Source: [Eubacterium] cellulosolvens LD2006 (lineage in GTDB: Bacteria; Bacillota; Clostridia; Lachnospirales; Lachnospiraceae). Taken from it: DNA of 64,000 bases. Made by a program: the position numbers and the translations under genes. The notes under the pieces are model-generated. The model was given only the letters and a program-made list of their open reading frames with translations. It was not told where the DNA came from and did not search any database. Below, piece by piece: positions 18,301-27,392 of this stretch (within the stretch, counting starts at the first letter, position 1; the number at the start of each line of letters is the position of its first letter). Where the stretch lies: contig NZ_JHXY01000019.1 in NCBI RefSeq assembly GCF_000621585.1, positions 1-64,000 of the forward strand. The letters are read 5' to 3'.

Positions 18301-19146
18301 GTGATCTCTATCAAAATAAAAGGCGAGAAACCGATTCTCACATTTGCCCGCAAGGAAATCAAATACAGGATGACCGAAGAGCAATATCTGCGGTTTCTGG
18401 AAACAGCCTCACTGCTGATCGAGCCGGACGGAGCCTTCCCCCACAGCCGGATCCTGAACATCTATTACGATACCACCCATCACGATCTGGTCAACCGCTC
18501 CATGCAAAAGCCCAAATACAAAGAAAAGCTCCGGCTTCGAAGTTACGGCGTTCCAACCGCCGACAGCCAGACGTTTCTGGAAATAAAGAAAAAGTTCGAC
18601 GGCATTGTCTATAAAAGGCGAACCACCCTCACTTACGCGGAAGCAACTGATTTTCTATCTCAGGCGCCGGAAAAAGGCGCCGGACATGAAATCCCCCAAA
18701 GCATTGCTTCCACACAGATCGGAAGAGAACTCACCTATTTCCGTGATTTTTACAGACCGGTGCCGGCGATGGTTCTCTGCTACGACCGGGATTCCTACAT
18801 GGGAACCTTTGATCACAGCTTCCGGCTGACAATCGACCGGAACATCCGATATCGAACCGATGAGCTGGATCTCACCCTCGGCGATCACGGCAGGCTGCTG
18901 GATCAGGACTCCGGCTACCTCATGGAGTTAAAAGCCTCCGGAGCCATTCCGCTTCCGATCGTCCGGCTGCTCAGCGCCTATGAAATTTACCCGACCTCCT
19001 TCTCCAAATACGGTCGGGCCTACACACAGTCACAACAGATCACTTTCCCCCACAGGAGGTCCCCCATATGTTTTCAACCATCCTCGATACATCAAACGGA
19101 ACACTATCCATCAGCTCCGCGGCGCTCTGTTTCGGTGCCGCGCTGA
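18301..19146 (+). CDS. VTC-domain polyphosphate polymerase
   Basis: 281 residues; the GTG at 18301 is the first usable start but its ribosome binding site is weak. VTC tunnel residues appear in order: FARKEIKYRM, IYYDTTHHDL, KEKLRLRSYG, FLEIKKKFDGIVYKRR, the RLTIDRNIRY strand, and MELKASGAIP ending in SFSKYG. In eukaryotic VTC these Lys/Arg residues and the Glu bind ATP, metal and the growing polyphosphate. Bacterial VTC proteins usually sit beside a DUF4956 membrane protein, as here. The last 26 residues, rich in Arg, Pro and Ser, come from a 79-base overlap with the next gene and are not part of the fold. Confidence 0.87.
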   Translation: MISIKIKGEKPILTFARKEIKYRMTEEQYLRFLETASLLIEPDGAFPHSRILNIYYDTTHHDLVNRSMQKPKYKEKLRLRSYGVPTADSQTFLEIKKKFDGIVYKRRTTLTYAEATDFLSQAPEKGAGHEIPQSIASTQIGRELTYFRDFYRPVPAMVLCYDRDSYMGTFDHSFRLTIDRNIRYRTDELDLTLGDHGRLLDQDSGYLMELKASGAIPLPIVRLLSAYEIYPTSFSKYGRAYTQSQQITFPHRRSPICFQPSSIHQTEHYPSAPRRSVSVPR

Positions 19147-19745
19147 TTCTCGGACTTATCATAGCGCTGGTCTATATGAAATCCAGCGACCACTACACCA
19201 AAAGCTTTGTGGTCACCCTCGCACTTCTCCCCGCCCTTGTCGAAGCCGTCATTCTGATGACCAGCGGAAGCCTGGGCAGTGCCGTAGCGGTACTCGGAAC
19301 CTTCTCCCTTGTCCGTTTCCGTTCCGCTCCCGGGACTTCAAAAGAGATCCTCTCGATCTTTTTTGCCATGGCCGTCGGCCTTGCCTGCGGAATGGGACAG
19401 ATCCTCTTCGCAGGAATGATTACCGCCGTTATTTCCCTGCTGTTTGTTCTGCTGATGAAATCCGGTTTTGCAGGAAATGACCGCGACTACCGCACCCTGA
19501 AAGTAACCATTCCGGAAGATCTCGATTACACGGGAATCTTTGATGACATTTTCCACGAGTACACGGTAAAACATTCCCTCGAACGGGTAAAAACCGTAAA
19601 CCTCGGAAGCATGTATGAACTGAACTATCGCATCTTCCTGAAGGATCAGAAGAAAGAAAAAGAAATGATCGACAACATCCGCACACGTAACGGAAATCTC
19701 TCCATTGTCTGCGGTAAAATTGCTGAAAATATTCAGGAACTGTGA
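19068..19745 (+). CDS. DUF4956 membrane protein
   Basis: 225 residues. Three or four membrane segments fill residues 15-140, with the family hallmark LGTFSLVRFRSAPGTSKEI between them, followed by a soluble domain of about 85 residues ending in a basic/acidic tail. ATG 19068 has a strong AGGAGG site. DUF4956 proteins are the usual partners of bacterial VTC polymerases and are thought to act at the membrane with the polyphosphate product; their activity is not defined. It overlaps the VTC gene by 79 bases. Confidence 0.9.
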   Translation: MFSTILDTSNGTLSISSAALCFGAALILGLIIALVYMKSSDHYTKSFVVTLALLPALVEAVILMTSGSLGSAVAVLGTFSLVRFRSAPGTSKEILSIFFAMAVGLACGMGQILFAGMITAVISLLFVLLMKSGFAGNDRDYRTLKVTIPEDLDYTGIFDDIFHEYTVKHSLERVKTVNLGSMYELNYRIFLKDQKKEKEMIDNIRTRNGNLSIVCGKIAENIQEL

Positions 19746-19755
19746 GGATTACAAT

Positions 19756-21645
19756 ATGAAAAATAAAACATACAAAGCAATACTTGCCACTCTTCTGCTG
19801 ACAACGCTCAGCGCATCCCTGGTAGGCTGCGGTGTCTCGAACGCGTTGAATACCGGCTCCACTGCATCCTCTTCGATTTCTTCTGACACGCTTCAGGTTG
19901 AAACTACAAACGCAGCGGTCTTCACGCACGAAGGTGAGGCGTCGGTAACCCTGACCTCCGCTGCCACTCTTTCAGCCGCGGATGCTGCCGCGGTAAAAAC
20001 TGCAGTAACTGCCGATATGATTACAATAAAAGATGACGATGTCTACACAGACTGGGCGTCCGGATCCTACACAAGCATCGCGTTAAACGATGATGCCGTC
20101 TCTGTAAACGGTGACGGAGTGACCTGTGAAGGATCCAAGATCACCATAACTTCCGGAGGCACCTATGTCTTCACCGGAAATCTGACCGACGGTTCCATCA
20201 CCGTATCCACACAAAAGACGGAGAACGTCCGCATCGTTCTGAACGGCGTCACCATTTCCTGCAGCGACGGACCGGTCATTAACATTAAAGAGGCTGATAA
20301 AGTCACCATTTCTCTGGAGGACGGAACCAAGAATATGCTTTCCGACACAGAGACCCACAGCGACGAGGAACTCGACGCCGTAATCTACAGCGCTTCGGAT
20401 CTCGTTCTGAACGGCGAGGGAACTCTCACAGTCAACGCCCAGTTCAAGGACGCCATACACAGCAAGGACGACCTCCGGATTCTCGGCGGTTCCTATGACA
20501 TCACCGCTGCAGACGACGGCTTCGTCGGAAAAGACGCTCTCGAGGTGACCGCAGGAAACTTCACCCTGAACACACAGGGAGACGCCTTCAAATCGACAAA
20601 TGACAAGGACGAGAATCGCGGCTTCATCTATATCACAGACGGAAGCTTCAACATCAGTTCCGGCGATGAGGCGTTCTCGGCTGTAAACCAGATTCAGATT
20701 GAGAACGGCGAATTTAACATCTCCGCCGAAGGAAAAGGAATCTCCGCGGGATCGGTTCTTCTGATCAACAACGGATCGATCAACGTGTACAAGAGCTATG
20801 AGGCTCTGGAAGCACCCTGCATTTTCATCAACGACGGAACTTTTGATTTGAAGGCCTCCGACGACGGCATCAACACGGCCGGTGGCGAACTGGATTCTTC
20901 ATCGGAGGATGGACAATTCCCCCAGCCGCCGTCCGGCGACTTTGATCCGGAGATTTCCGGCGCAACGCCAACGCCCTCCGACGAAAACGGTGACGAAGGC
21001 TCCCTCCCGAATCCCGGACATATGGGAGGCGGCGGCATGATGGAAACATCCAGCGGCTACCTTTTCATCAACGGAGGAACCATCATCATCAGCGCCGACG
21101 GCGACGGACTGGATTCCAACACATGCATCACACAGACAGGAGGTGATATCATCGTCGAAGGTCCGACCAACGACGGAAACGGATCGCTCGACTACTCAAG
21201 AACTTATACCATGACAGGCGGAACCCTTCTTGCTCTCGGAAGCTCCGGAATGCTTCAGAGCATCTCCGAGTCGGAAGATACCACTGTTCACGATCTCACC
21301 GTTATTTTCACTGAGACACAGAAAGCAGGCACAACCTTCGCCCTCACGGACGAAGACGGAAAGGAGCTGGTAAGTTACACTTCCACGAAGCAGTTCACTT
21401 CAGCGGTCTACGCATCTGCTTCACTGGAAGATCAGAAATCCTACAACATTCAGATCAACGGAACGACAACCGGAACCGCCACCCTCTCCGGCATTGTTAC
21501 CACCGTGGATGAGACCGGCGCAGCCACACAGGCAAAAAGCAGCATGGGCATGGGTGGAAATGCACCTCAGATGAAAGACCCGAACCGCGAAGAGAACGCC
21601 GACAGCCGGTCTGAGGAAAAACGGACAGAGAACTCAGACGTCTGA
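19756..21645 (+). CDS. Lipoprotein with beta-helix (DUF4353-type carbohydrate-binding) domain
   Basis: 629 residues from ATG 19756; the longer frame to 19705 overlaps the previous gene. Signal peptide and lipobox LVGC (Cys 25) anchor it outside the cell. From about residue 100 to 470 it forms a repetitive right-handed beta-helix with rungs such as ITSGGTYVFTGNLTDGSITV, DDLRILGGSYDITAADDG and GEFNISAEGKGISAG, each with a Gly-Asn/Asp turn. This is the DUF4353 'carbohydrate-binding domain' often found next to VTC/DUF4956 genes and CotH kinases. A Pro/Asp/Gly-rich insertion lies near residues 390-430. The repeated DDG turns could bind Ca2+. It closes the operon at the terminator 21672-21718. Ligand unknown. 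Confidence 0.85.
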   Translation: MKNKTYKAILATLLLTTLSASLVGCGVSNALNTGSTASSSISSDTLQVETTNAAVFTHEGEASVTLTSAATLSAADAAAVKTAVTADMITIKDDDVYTDWASGSYTSIALNDDAVSVNGDGVTCEGSKITITSGGTYVFTGNLTDGSITVSTQKTENVRIVLNGVTISCSDGPVINIKEADKVTISLEDGTKNMLSDTETHSDEELDAVIYSASDLVLNGEGTLTVNAQFKDAIHSKDDLRILGGSYDITAADDGFVGKDALEVTAGNFTLNTQGDAFKSTNDKDENRGFIYITDGSFNISSGDEAFSAVNQIQIENGEFNISAEGKGISAGSVLLINNGSINVYKSYEALEAPCIFINDGTFDLKASDDGINTAGGELDSSSEDGQFPQPPSGDFDPEISGATPTPSDENGDEGSLPNPGHMGGGGMMETSSGYLFINGGTIIISADGDGLDSNTCITQTGGDIIVEGPTNDGNGSLDYSRTYTMTGGTLLALGSSGMLQSISESEDTTVHDLTVIFTETQKAGTTFALTDEDGKELVSYTSTKQFTSAVYASASLEDQKSYNIQINGTTTGTATLSGIVTTVDETGAATQAKSSMGMGGNAPQMKDPNREENADSRSEEKRTENSDV

Positions 21646-21671
21646 TATCTCAAACAATCCTGTCATACGAA

Positions 21672-21718
21672 TGAAGCGGCTATGAGAATAATGCTCTCAC
21701 AGCCGCTTCAGTTTTTAT
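21672..21718 (+). terminator. Terminator of the polyphosphate operon
   Basis: gaagcggctatgaga / tctcacagccgcttc stem (one mismatch) followed by agttttta. The dispersed palindrome copy B starts inside its tail. Confidence 0.9.
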
Positions 21719-21782
21719 GTTATAGGAAATTCCTCCAGCGTGAGGGGATGGGGGAGTCGAAGTCCGCTTGCGGACTTTGTTC
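21716..21782 (-). repeat. Dispersed palindromic repeat, copy B (internally deleted)
   Basis: Read on the minus strand it is acaaagtccgcaagcggac, then a cgactcccccatcccctcac block, then gaggaatttcctataacat. Both outer parts match copy C at 41636-41816, which has about 100 extra bases between them. It lies between two convergent gene ends. Confidence 0.65.
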
Positions 21783-21787
21783 CTACT

Positions 21788-23932
21788 CTATTTCTCCTGT
21801 TTGTTCTCTTCCGTCGCTCTGTGGTGCCTCCTGTCGCGGCCGGTTCTCTCGTAGAATTTCCGTTTCTCCTCATAGAGTCTGCAGTCGGCAATCCGCACCA
21901 TTTCTTTGATCGTCAGATCCTCCCTCTCGTTGCCGTAGCAATATCCCACAGCCACATAGAGCGCTTCGCATTTCGATCCCTTCCATCCGGAAAAAGTTCT
22001 CCTGAGTTCCTGAAGAAGACTTCCGTCATGCACTTTATCCTGGTGTACGACAGCCACAAATTCATCGCCGCCGATCCGGTACACTTTCCCGTATCTTCCG
22101 AGCACCGATTTCATACATTGGGCCGCGCCGATAATCAGCTCGTCACCGGCTTCATGACCGCGAGTATCATTCACCTGTTTGAGTCCGTTCAGGTCCATCG
22201 CCAGAATCATCAGATCCGATTCTCCGTTCGTGTCGTCATGGAGATCCGTGTACTCATCGTATGCCCTGCGGTTCAAAAGACCGGTCATGCTGTCTTTGTG
22301 AGCCATTTCGTCGAGCATCCTCCGCTTGCTGTGCAGTCCGATGATGTAGACGATCATCGCTGTGATCGCGGCTACCAGAATCGTTCCAAGAATTGTGATC
22401 TCAAAGGGATGTTCCAGGATGTAGTCTTCAAAATTATAATTGAGAGCTGTTCCTGCGTATCTGTATGTATCGATGACAGCGTAGTCCAGCGGGAGGTTCG
22501 TAATTCCTCTGTTGAGAATGGAAAGCAGTTCATCATTCCCTTTCTTTACCGCCAGACATCTGCTGCTCTCCTCACCGAGGCGCACCATGGTCAGCCCTTT
22601 GTATCTTCCCCGGTTCAGATAGACATCCTTCCGGAAATCACTGATCACAACCGCATCAACTCTGCCGTCCCGAACCGCTTCCAGCTGCTCTTCGAAACTG
22701 TCATAATATCGGATCGGTACATCCGGAAACAACTTTTGCGTGAGTGCGTCCTGAATGTCATTTCCTCTCTGGACAGCAATTCCTTTCAACTGGGACTCAT
22801 CTCTGTACTCACCTTTGCAGATGAGATTCATCGTCGTATTGATCAGTTCGGCCGTAAGGTAAATCTGCTGCCTGTCCGCAAGCGATACATTATTCTCAAC
22901 CGGAAATGCTGCGTCAATTTCTCCATCCTGCAGCGCCTGCAGCATCTCTTCCGAACTGTCGAACCCGACATACGTGAATTTTGAAGTCTCACCAAAATAC
23001 AGCGATTCTTCGATCTGTTTCATCATATCGATCAGAATTCCGTTCACGTCCCCGTTTTCGTCTTCTTTCGAAAACGGCAGATAATCATGCAGATAGCCGA
23101 TGCGGATTTCCGGGTGTCCGACGAGCCACCTCTGCTCATCCTCCCGGAGCGTCGTGCTGACATTCCCATCCGGGAAGTAGGTGTCCAGCAGTTTCTTCGT
23201 GTAGTTCGGATTCGTGGAGGCGATTTTATCGAGCGCTTCGTTTAACTGACGAAGCAGATCTGTCCGCTGTTCCGCAACCGCGAGATAATACTCTGAACTT
23301 CCGATTCTCGTCATCGGAATCAGATGATTCTCCGGAAGAACCGCATTGTCGGCTTCCACTGTCGCGTCTGACACTCCGTTGAAAAAATCCTCATACCGAC
23401 GCTCACTTCCGGGATATGTCCTGACCTTGATCTGATAGTCTCCGTTGTCATTCCATTCCCGAAGCATGCTCTCCATGATCGAATTCCGGTTGACACTGAC
23501 CGACCGTCCTTTCAGTCCGTTGACACCCTCGGACAGCAGTTCGTCATCCTCTTTCACGTAGATATAATAATTCTCTGCACCCATGGCATAGTCGGGAAAC
23601 AGAATCTTCCCCTTTCGCTCATCGGTCTTGGAGACGGCAGCCATGACATCGATCTCCCCGCTGTATAGCTTTTCAAGGATCGTGTCCCAGTCACCGTACA
23701 CATATTCATATTCCCAGTTGGTATAATACGAGACCTGCTGAAGATAATCATAAGCAAGTCCCGACTTCTCGGCGTCATCGCTCATTCCTTCCATCATGTT
23801 GCTGATCTCAACATAGCCGACCTTTACCACATTCTTCGTATCGGTCACCTGATCGGCCAGTACCGGTATACACCGGCAGAGAGACAGCAGCACCAGCAGA
23901 ATCGCCGATATACCTGTCCTCAGTTTCTTCAA
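21788..23932 (-). CDS. Diguanylate cyclase with two periplasmic-type solute-binding domains
   Basis: 714 residues from TTG 23932, chosen because AGGAGG lies seven bases before it; ATG 23983 has no ribosome binding site. Order: signal segment (about 8-27), first SBP_bac_3 domain (VVKVGYVEISNMME... to about 250), second SBP_bac_3 domain (IRIGYLHDYLPFSK..., about 265-490), a membrane segment (about 520-545), and a C-terminal GGDEF domain with KDSMTGLLNRRAYDEY and an intact GGDEF motif (RIGGDEFVAVVH). It should make cyclic di-GMP inside the cell in response to an amino acid or similar ligand outside. No RxxD inhibitory site is visible before GGDEF. It has no EAL domain. Monocistronic. Confidence 0.9.
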   Translation of the reverse strand: MKKLRTGISAILLVLLSLCRCIPVLADQVTDTKNVVKVGYVEISNMMEGMSDDAEKSGLAYDYLQQVSYYTNWEYEYVYGDWDTILEKLYSGEIDVMAAVSKTDERKGKILFPDYAMGAENYYIYVKEDDELLSEGVNGLKGRSVSVNRNSIMESMLREWNDNGDYQIKVRTYPGSERRYEDFFNGVSDATVEADNAVLPENHLIPMTRIGSSEYYLAVAEQRTDLLRQLNEALDKIASTNPNYTKKLLDTYFPDGNVSTTLREDEQRWLVGHPEIRIGYLHDYLPFSKEDENGDVNGILIDMMKQIEESLYFGETSKFTYVGFDSSEEMLQALQDGEIDAAFPVENNVSLADRQQIYLTAELINTTMNLICKGEYRDESQLKGIAVQRGNDIQDALTQKLFPDVPIRYYDSFEEQLEAVRDGRVDAVVISDFRKDVYLNRGRYKGLTMVRLGEESSRCLAVKKGNDELLSILNRGITNLPLDYAVIDTYRYAGTALNYNFEDYILEHPFEITILGTILVAAITAMIVYIIGLHSKRRMLDEMAHKDSMTGLLNRRAYDEYTDLHDDTNGESDLMILAMDLNGLKQVNDTRGHEAGDELIIGAAQCMKSVLGRYGKVYRIGGDEFVAVVHQDKVHDGSLLQELRRTFSGWKGSKCEALYVAVGYCYGNEREDLTIKEMVRIADCRLYEEKRKFYERTGRDRRHHRATEENKQEK

Positions 23933-24155
23933 TCCGGACCTCCTGCAAGCAAAACTTCCATTGTACGTAAACTCGAAATCCAAATTGTCTCGGATACTTA
24001 CGTATAAAAGCTTTTGTCACTGATTCTTAATCTGAAGTTAAACACGATCTGATTTTTCCAAAAAAACGGGAAAATCTCTGTAAAAAAAATATCGTCTCAA
24101 AATCGCCTCAGATAATCGTCAAACATAACAAAACTCTTCAAAAAGTATTGCTGCA

Positions 24156-25553
24156 TCACTCGCGAATCATCTCCTTCATCAACTCCATCACCATCCGCAC
24201 TTCCTCCTCGCCGAGATTCGAGTAATTGACGATGAAACAATGCTGCCGGACGTTCTCTTTCGTAAAATAATAATCCGACAGAGCGCGAATTTTCACACCT
24301 TTCTTCTGCAGCTGCTCCTCGACCACAAGATCGGGAAGCTCTGTGTCAAGCTGTATCAGGAAGTGAAGGCCGGAATCATTTTCAATAATCCGGCATCCAT
24401 CCCCCAGATCACTGTTCCGAATCACCTCTACGATCTTTTTTCTCCGGCGGATGTAGTAAAGTCTCATGCGGTTGATATGCTTTTCAAAATACCCTCTGGA
24501 AATAAACTGCGCCAGCGTATACTGCTCGAAGTTCGAGACCGTACAGGCGTAGAAAAACATCTCTTTGTAGAACCGATTCGCCAAATGCACCGGAAGGATC
24601 ATGTAACTGATTCGGATCGTGGGCGTCAGCGACTTGGAAAAGGTATTCATATAGATGACTTTCTCACAGGCGTCGACGGAAAAGAGGGTTGGAATCGGTT
24701 TCCGCTCGAGGCGGAATTCGCTGTCATAATCGTCCTCGATGATGTAGCGTCCCTCCTTCCCGTTCGCCCAGGAGAGGATCTCGCGCCTGCGCCCTGCCGG
24801 CATGGTAATCCCCGTCGGGAAGTGATGATTCGGACAGATATGTGCCACATCGGCTCCGCTCTCCTCCAGTCCTTCCACCGTCATTCCGTTTTCATCCAGA
24901 GAGACGAACCAACAGGCGACATCCCTCTGTTTATAAATCCAGGTCAGCTTCCGGTATCCCGGATTCTCAATCGCGAAGCTCTTGTCCTTTCCCAGAAGCT
25001 GGATCACCAGCCCGTAGAGATACTCGGTTCCGGCGCCGACTACGATCTGATTGGGATCCACGAGCATTCCACGAAACGACTTCAGATGTTCCGCGATCGC
25101 CTCCCGCAGCTCACGCACGCCGGTAGAAGGCGAGATCGTCATCAGATCATCTTTTCGGATGGACATGACCTCCCTCGACAACCGGGTCCAGACCGTAAAT
25201 GGAAAATTGTCCGAGTTGATTCCGTTGCTCGAAAAATCGTATTCCACATCTTCCGACTTCGGAAGCTCAATGTCGTAATGTACCTCTTTGGCGGACATCG
25301 GCCGCATCACGCCTTCCATTTTCGCGACGTAATATCCCTTTCGCTTCAGGGTATAGACATAGCCTTCGCTGATCAGCTGATCATACGCATTCTGAATGGT
25401 GATTGTACTGATCCCGTTGTTGTTCGCGAACATCCTCTTGGAAGGAAGCTTCTCGTCCGGTTTCAACTTTCCCGACAGGATATCGGCCTTGATACACTTG
25501 TAGAGGTATTCATAAATCGGACCGTCTATGTGTTCAAAATCATAGGTGAGCAT
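24156..25553 (-). CDS. MocR/PdxR-type GntR regulator fused to class I aminotransferase domain
   Basis: 465 residues, the usual MocR length. An N-terminal GntR winged helix (about 10-75: IYEYLYKCIKADILSGKL, then STITIQNAYDQLISEGY) is joined to an aminotransferase fold with the PLP-lysine region NTFSKSLTPTIRISY and the ribose/phosphate-side residues IIEDDYDSEFRL. Such proteins act as PLP-sensing transcriptional regulators, often of pyridoxal, GABA or taurine genes. No target operon is adjacent. The 120 bases upstream hold an ATAGTTTA direct repeat (25583-25602) that may be its own operator and a pair of DnaA-box-like sites. Confidence 0.88.
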   Translation of the reverse strand: MLTYDFEHIDGPIYEYLYKCIKADILSGKLKPDEKLPSKRMFANNNGISTITIQNAYDQLISEGYVYTLKRKGYYVAKMEGVMRPMSAKEVHYDIELPKSEDVEYDFSSNGINSDNFPFTVWTRLSREVMSIRKDDLMTISPSTGVRELREAIAEHLKSFRGMLVDPNQIVVGAGTEYLYGLVIQLLGKDKSFAIENPGYRKLTWIYKQRDVACWFVSLDENGMTVEGLEESGADVAHICPNHHFPTGITMPAGRRREILSWANGKEGRYIIEDDYDSEFRLERKPIPTLFSVDACEKVIYMNTFSKSLTPTIRISYMILPVHLANRFYKEMFFYACTVSNFEQYTLAQFISRGYFEKHINRMRLYYIRRRKKIVEVIRNSDLGDGCRIIENDSGLHFLIQLDTELPDLVVEEQLQKKGVKIRALSDYYFTKENVRQHCFIVNYSNLGEEEVRMVMELMKEMIRE

Positions 25554-25582
25554 TTCTTTCCTCTTTATCTTCCAGCAATTCC

Positions 25583-25602
25583 ATAGTTTAACCTATAGTT
25601 TA
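25583..25602. promoter_or_regulatory. Direct repeat upstream of the MocR gene, possible operator
   Basis: ATAGTTTA occurs at 25583-25590 and 25595-25602, 12 bases apart. MocR regulators commonly bind direct repeats upstream of their own gene. Its start lies 30 bases before the MocR start codon. Assignment by position only. Confidence 0.35.
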
Positions 25603-25630
25603 TCAGCAATCCGGGGTATTTTCTATTTTG

Positions 25631-25671
25631 TTATCCACGAGTTAACAGTATGATTCCTACTGTTATCCACA
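25631..25671 (+). promoter_or_regulatory. Pair of DnaA-box-like sites
   Basis: TTATCCACG (25631-25639) and TTATCCACA (25663-25671) lie 32 bases apart in the same orientation. An 8-bp inverted repeat taacagta / tactgtta lies between them. The first site continues as TTATCCACGAGTTA, the same string as in oriC at 57417. Confidence 0.45.
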
Positions 25672-25817
25672 AATCCGGCCTGTTTATCTTTCTGATTTCG
25701 TGTATAAGAACCATCCGAGTCACTGTTTATTTGCAGGATCTTTCTACATTAATGATATTCAAAAACACACCGCCATTCATATGTTTTCGAATAATAATAA
25801 TCATATCCGCAAAAGGA

Positions 25818-25851
25818 CAAAAAAAATGGATGTCGAATTTCTTCGACATCC
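25818..25851 (-). terminator. Terminator of tRNA-Glu
   Basis: Minus-strand hairpin ggatgtcga / tcgacatcc with a six-base loop, then a run of T. It starts four bases after the tRNA. Confidence 0.9.
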
Positions 25852-25855
25852 AACG

Positions 25856-25927
25856 CAGTTGATATGGGAATCGAACCCATGTTTCCGCCGTGAGAGGGCG
25901 GCGTCTTAACCCCTTGACCAATCAACC
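25856..25927 (-). tRNA. tRNA-Glu (anticodon CTC)
   Basis: Minus-strand cloverleaf: acceptor GGTTGAT / ATCAACT (one G-T pair), anticodon stem CCGCC / GGCGG around CTCTCAC (anticodon CTC, codon GAG), T arm with GGTTCGATTCC. 72 bases, discriminator G, CCA not encoded. Confidence 0.88.
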
Positions 25928-26083
25928 GTAGATGATGATAACATGGGTTCAAGGGGAATGCAAGCTTTTTTTACTTTTTTTTCGTAAGTTGAATTATTTT
26001 CACTCCTGCTTGCTTTGCCCCCGCTCCTCCGGCCACTCATCCGATACCCGCCGCGCATATTTGCCTTCGATATATTTGGACGC

Positions 26084-27292
26084 TTACTCTCTCTCTCTTC
26101 TCCACTTCAGTGTTCTCTCAAGATACTGAACGTACTCTTCATCTTTGCACATTCCTTTTCCCGGTGTATCCGAAATCTTCGCTACCGGATGTCCGTTGCA
26201 CTCGGTGGTCTTCATGACAATGTTCAGCGCCGGAACTTTCGTATCGTTCGAGATGTAGGTTCCGATTCCGAACGCAACCTTTGCGTTTTCATGGAAGTGC
26301 TCGTAAAGAGCAGCGGCCTTGTCGAAGTCCAGGCTGTCCGAGAAAAGCAGAGTCTTGGTCTTGTGATCGATGCCAAGCGACTGATAATGACGGATCATCT
26401 TTTCACCCCACTCGTAGGGATCTCCGGAATCATGTCTCACACCGCTGAACATGGTCGCAAAGGTGAGCTGGAAATCTTTGAGGAAGATATCCGTTCCGAT
26501 GGTATCCGTCAGAGCGATTCCGTTCAGAACCGAATACTCGCGGATCCACGCGTCCAGCGCGTACCAGTTGGAGTAGGCGGCGTTGTGTTTGTTGTTTCCC
26601 TGTCCTGCGCACATGATATACTCATGAGCCATGGTACCCACCGGCGCGATGTTGTATTTTTTCGCCAGATAAACATTGGATGTTCCGACAAAGGTAGATT
26701 TGCTGTTCTTTGCGGCCTCCTTGATCTGCTCAATCGCAAGTTCCTGAGCCTGGGCGGAAAGTCTTCTTCGAAGACCGAATTCCGAGAAATTTCCGAGGCA
26801 GATCTCATTCTCACGAAGCCTTCTGCACTTTGCTTCCAGTCTCTCCTTGTAGGAGTCGAGCAGATCCTCATAATCGTAGTTCATGCGGAAAAATACTTCG
26901 TTGACGATAGCCAGCGTCGGGATCTCATACATCGAAGAATTCAGCCAGGTGCTCTTCGCCTCGATGGACAGACCGCAGGGCGCGTCATCTGTGATCTCGA
27001 AGTCCTCGAAAACCGGGTGCCAGAGTCTCAGGAATTCCACGTAATCCGGTTTCAGCCACTGAATCCCGCCGAGGTATGCCAGTTCGTCCTCCGTGAACTT
27101 CAGATCGCAGTATGCGCGGATCTGTTCGCGGATCTCTTCCACCATCTCCTTTGTGAAGTGCACATCCTTGTTTCTGCACTTGAATGTCCAGGTGGTTCGG
27201 TAAGACGGGAACTGATGATAAATCGTCATTCCCATGCTGAATTTATAAAGATCTGTCTCCAGAAGACTTGTAATAATCGGCTGTAATTTCAT
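26084..27292 (-). CDS. pncB: Nicotinate phosphoribosyltransferase
   Basis: 402 residues. N-terminal SLLETDLYKFSMGMTIYHQFP, the catalytic-loop region with FVGTSNVYLAKKYNIAPVGTMAHEYIM (the conserved His lies in AHE), and GVRHDSGDPYEWGEKMI mark the PncB family. It joins nicotinate to PRPP, giving nicotinate mononucleotide for NAD. It is the third gene of the nrtR-pncA-pncB unit, 100 bases after pncA, and makes use of the nicotinate that PncA releases. A ribosome binding site GGGAG precedes ATG 27292. Confidence 0.95.
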   Translation of the reverse strand: MKLQPIITSLLETDLYKFSMGMTIYHQFPSYRTTWTFKCRNKDVHFTKEMVEEIREQIRAYCDLKFTEDELAYLGGIQWLKPDYVEFLRLWHPVFEDFEITDDAPCGLSIEAKSTWLNSSMYEIPTLAIVNEVFFRMNYDYEDLLDSYKERLEAKCRRLRENEICLGNFSEFGLRRRLSAQAQELAIEQIKEAAKNSKSTFVGTSNVYLAKKYNIAPVGTMAHEYIMCAGQGNNKHNAAYSNWYALDAWIREYSVLNGIALTDTIGTDIFLKDFQLTFATMFSGVRHDSGDPYEWGEKMIRHYQSLGIDHKTKTLLFSDSLDFDKAAALYEHFHENAKVAFGIGTYISNDTKVPALNIVMKTTECNGHPVAKISDTPGKGMCKDEEYVQYLERTLKWRRERE

Positions 27293-27392
27293 AGTTTTAT
27301 TCTCCCATCCATTTCTTGAATTTTCATTTTTTTTTACACATTTCGACTCCAGGATCGTCCCTGCTCTTTCGCTAATGCGTATTCTGGATTTC

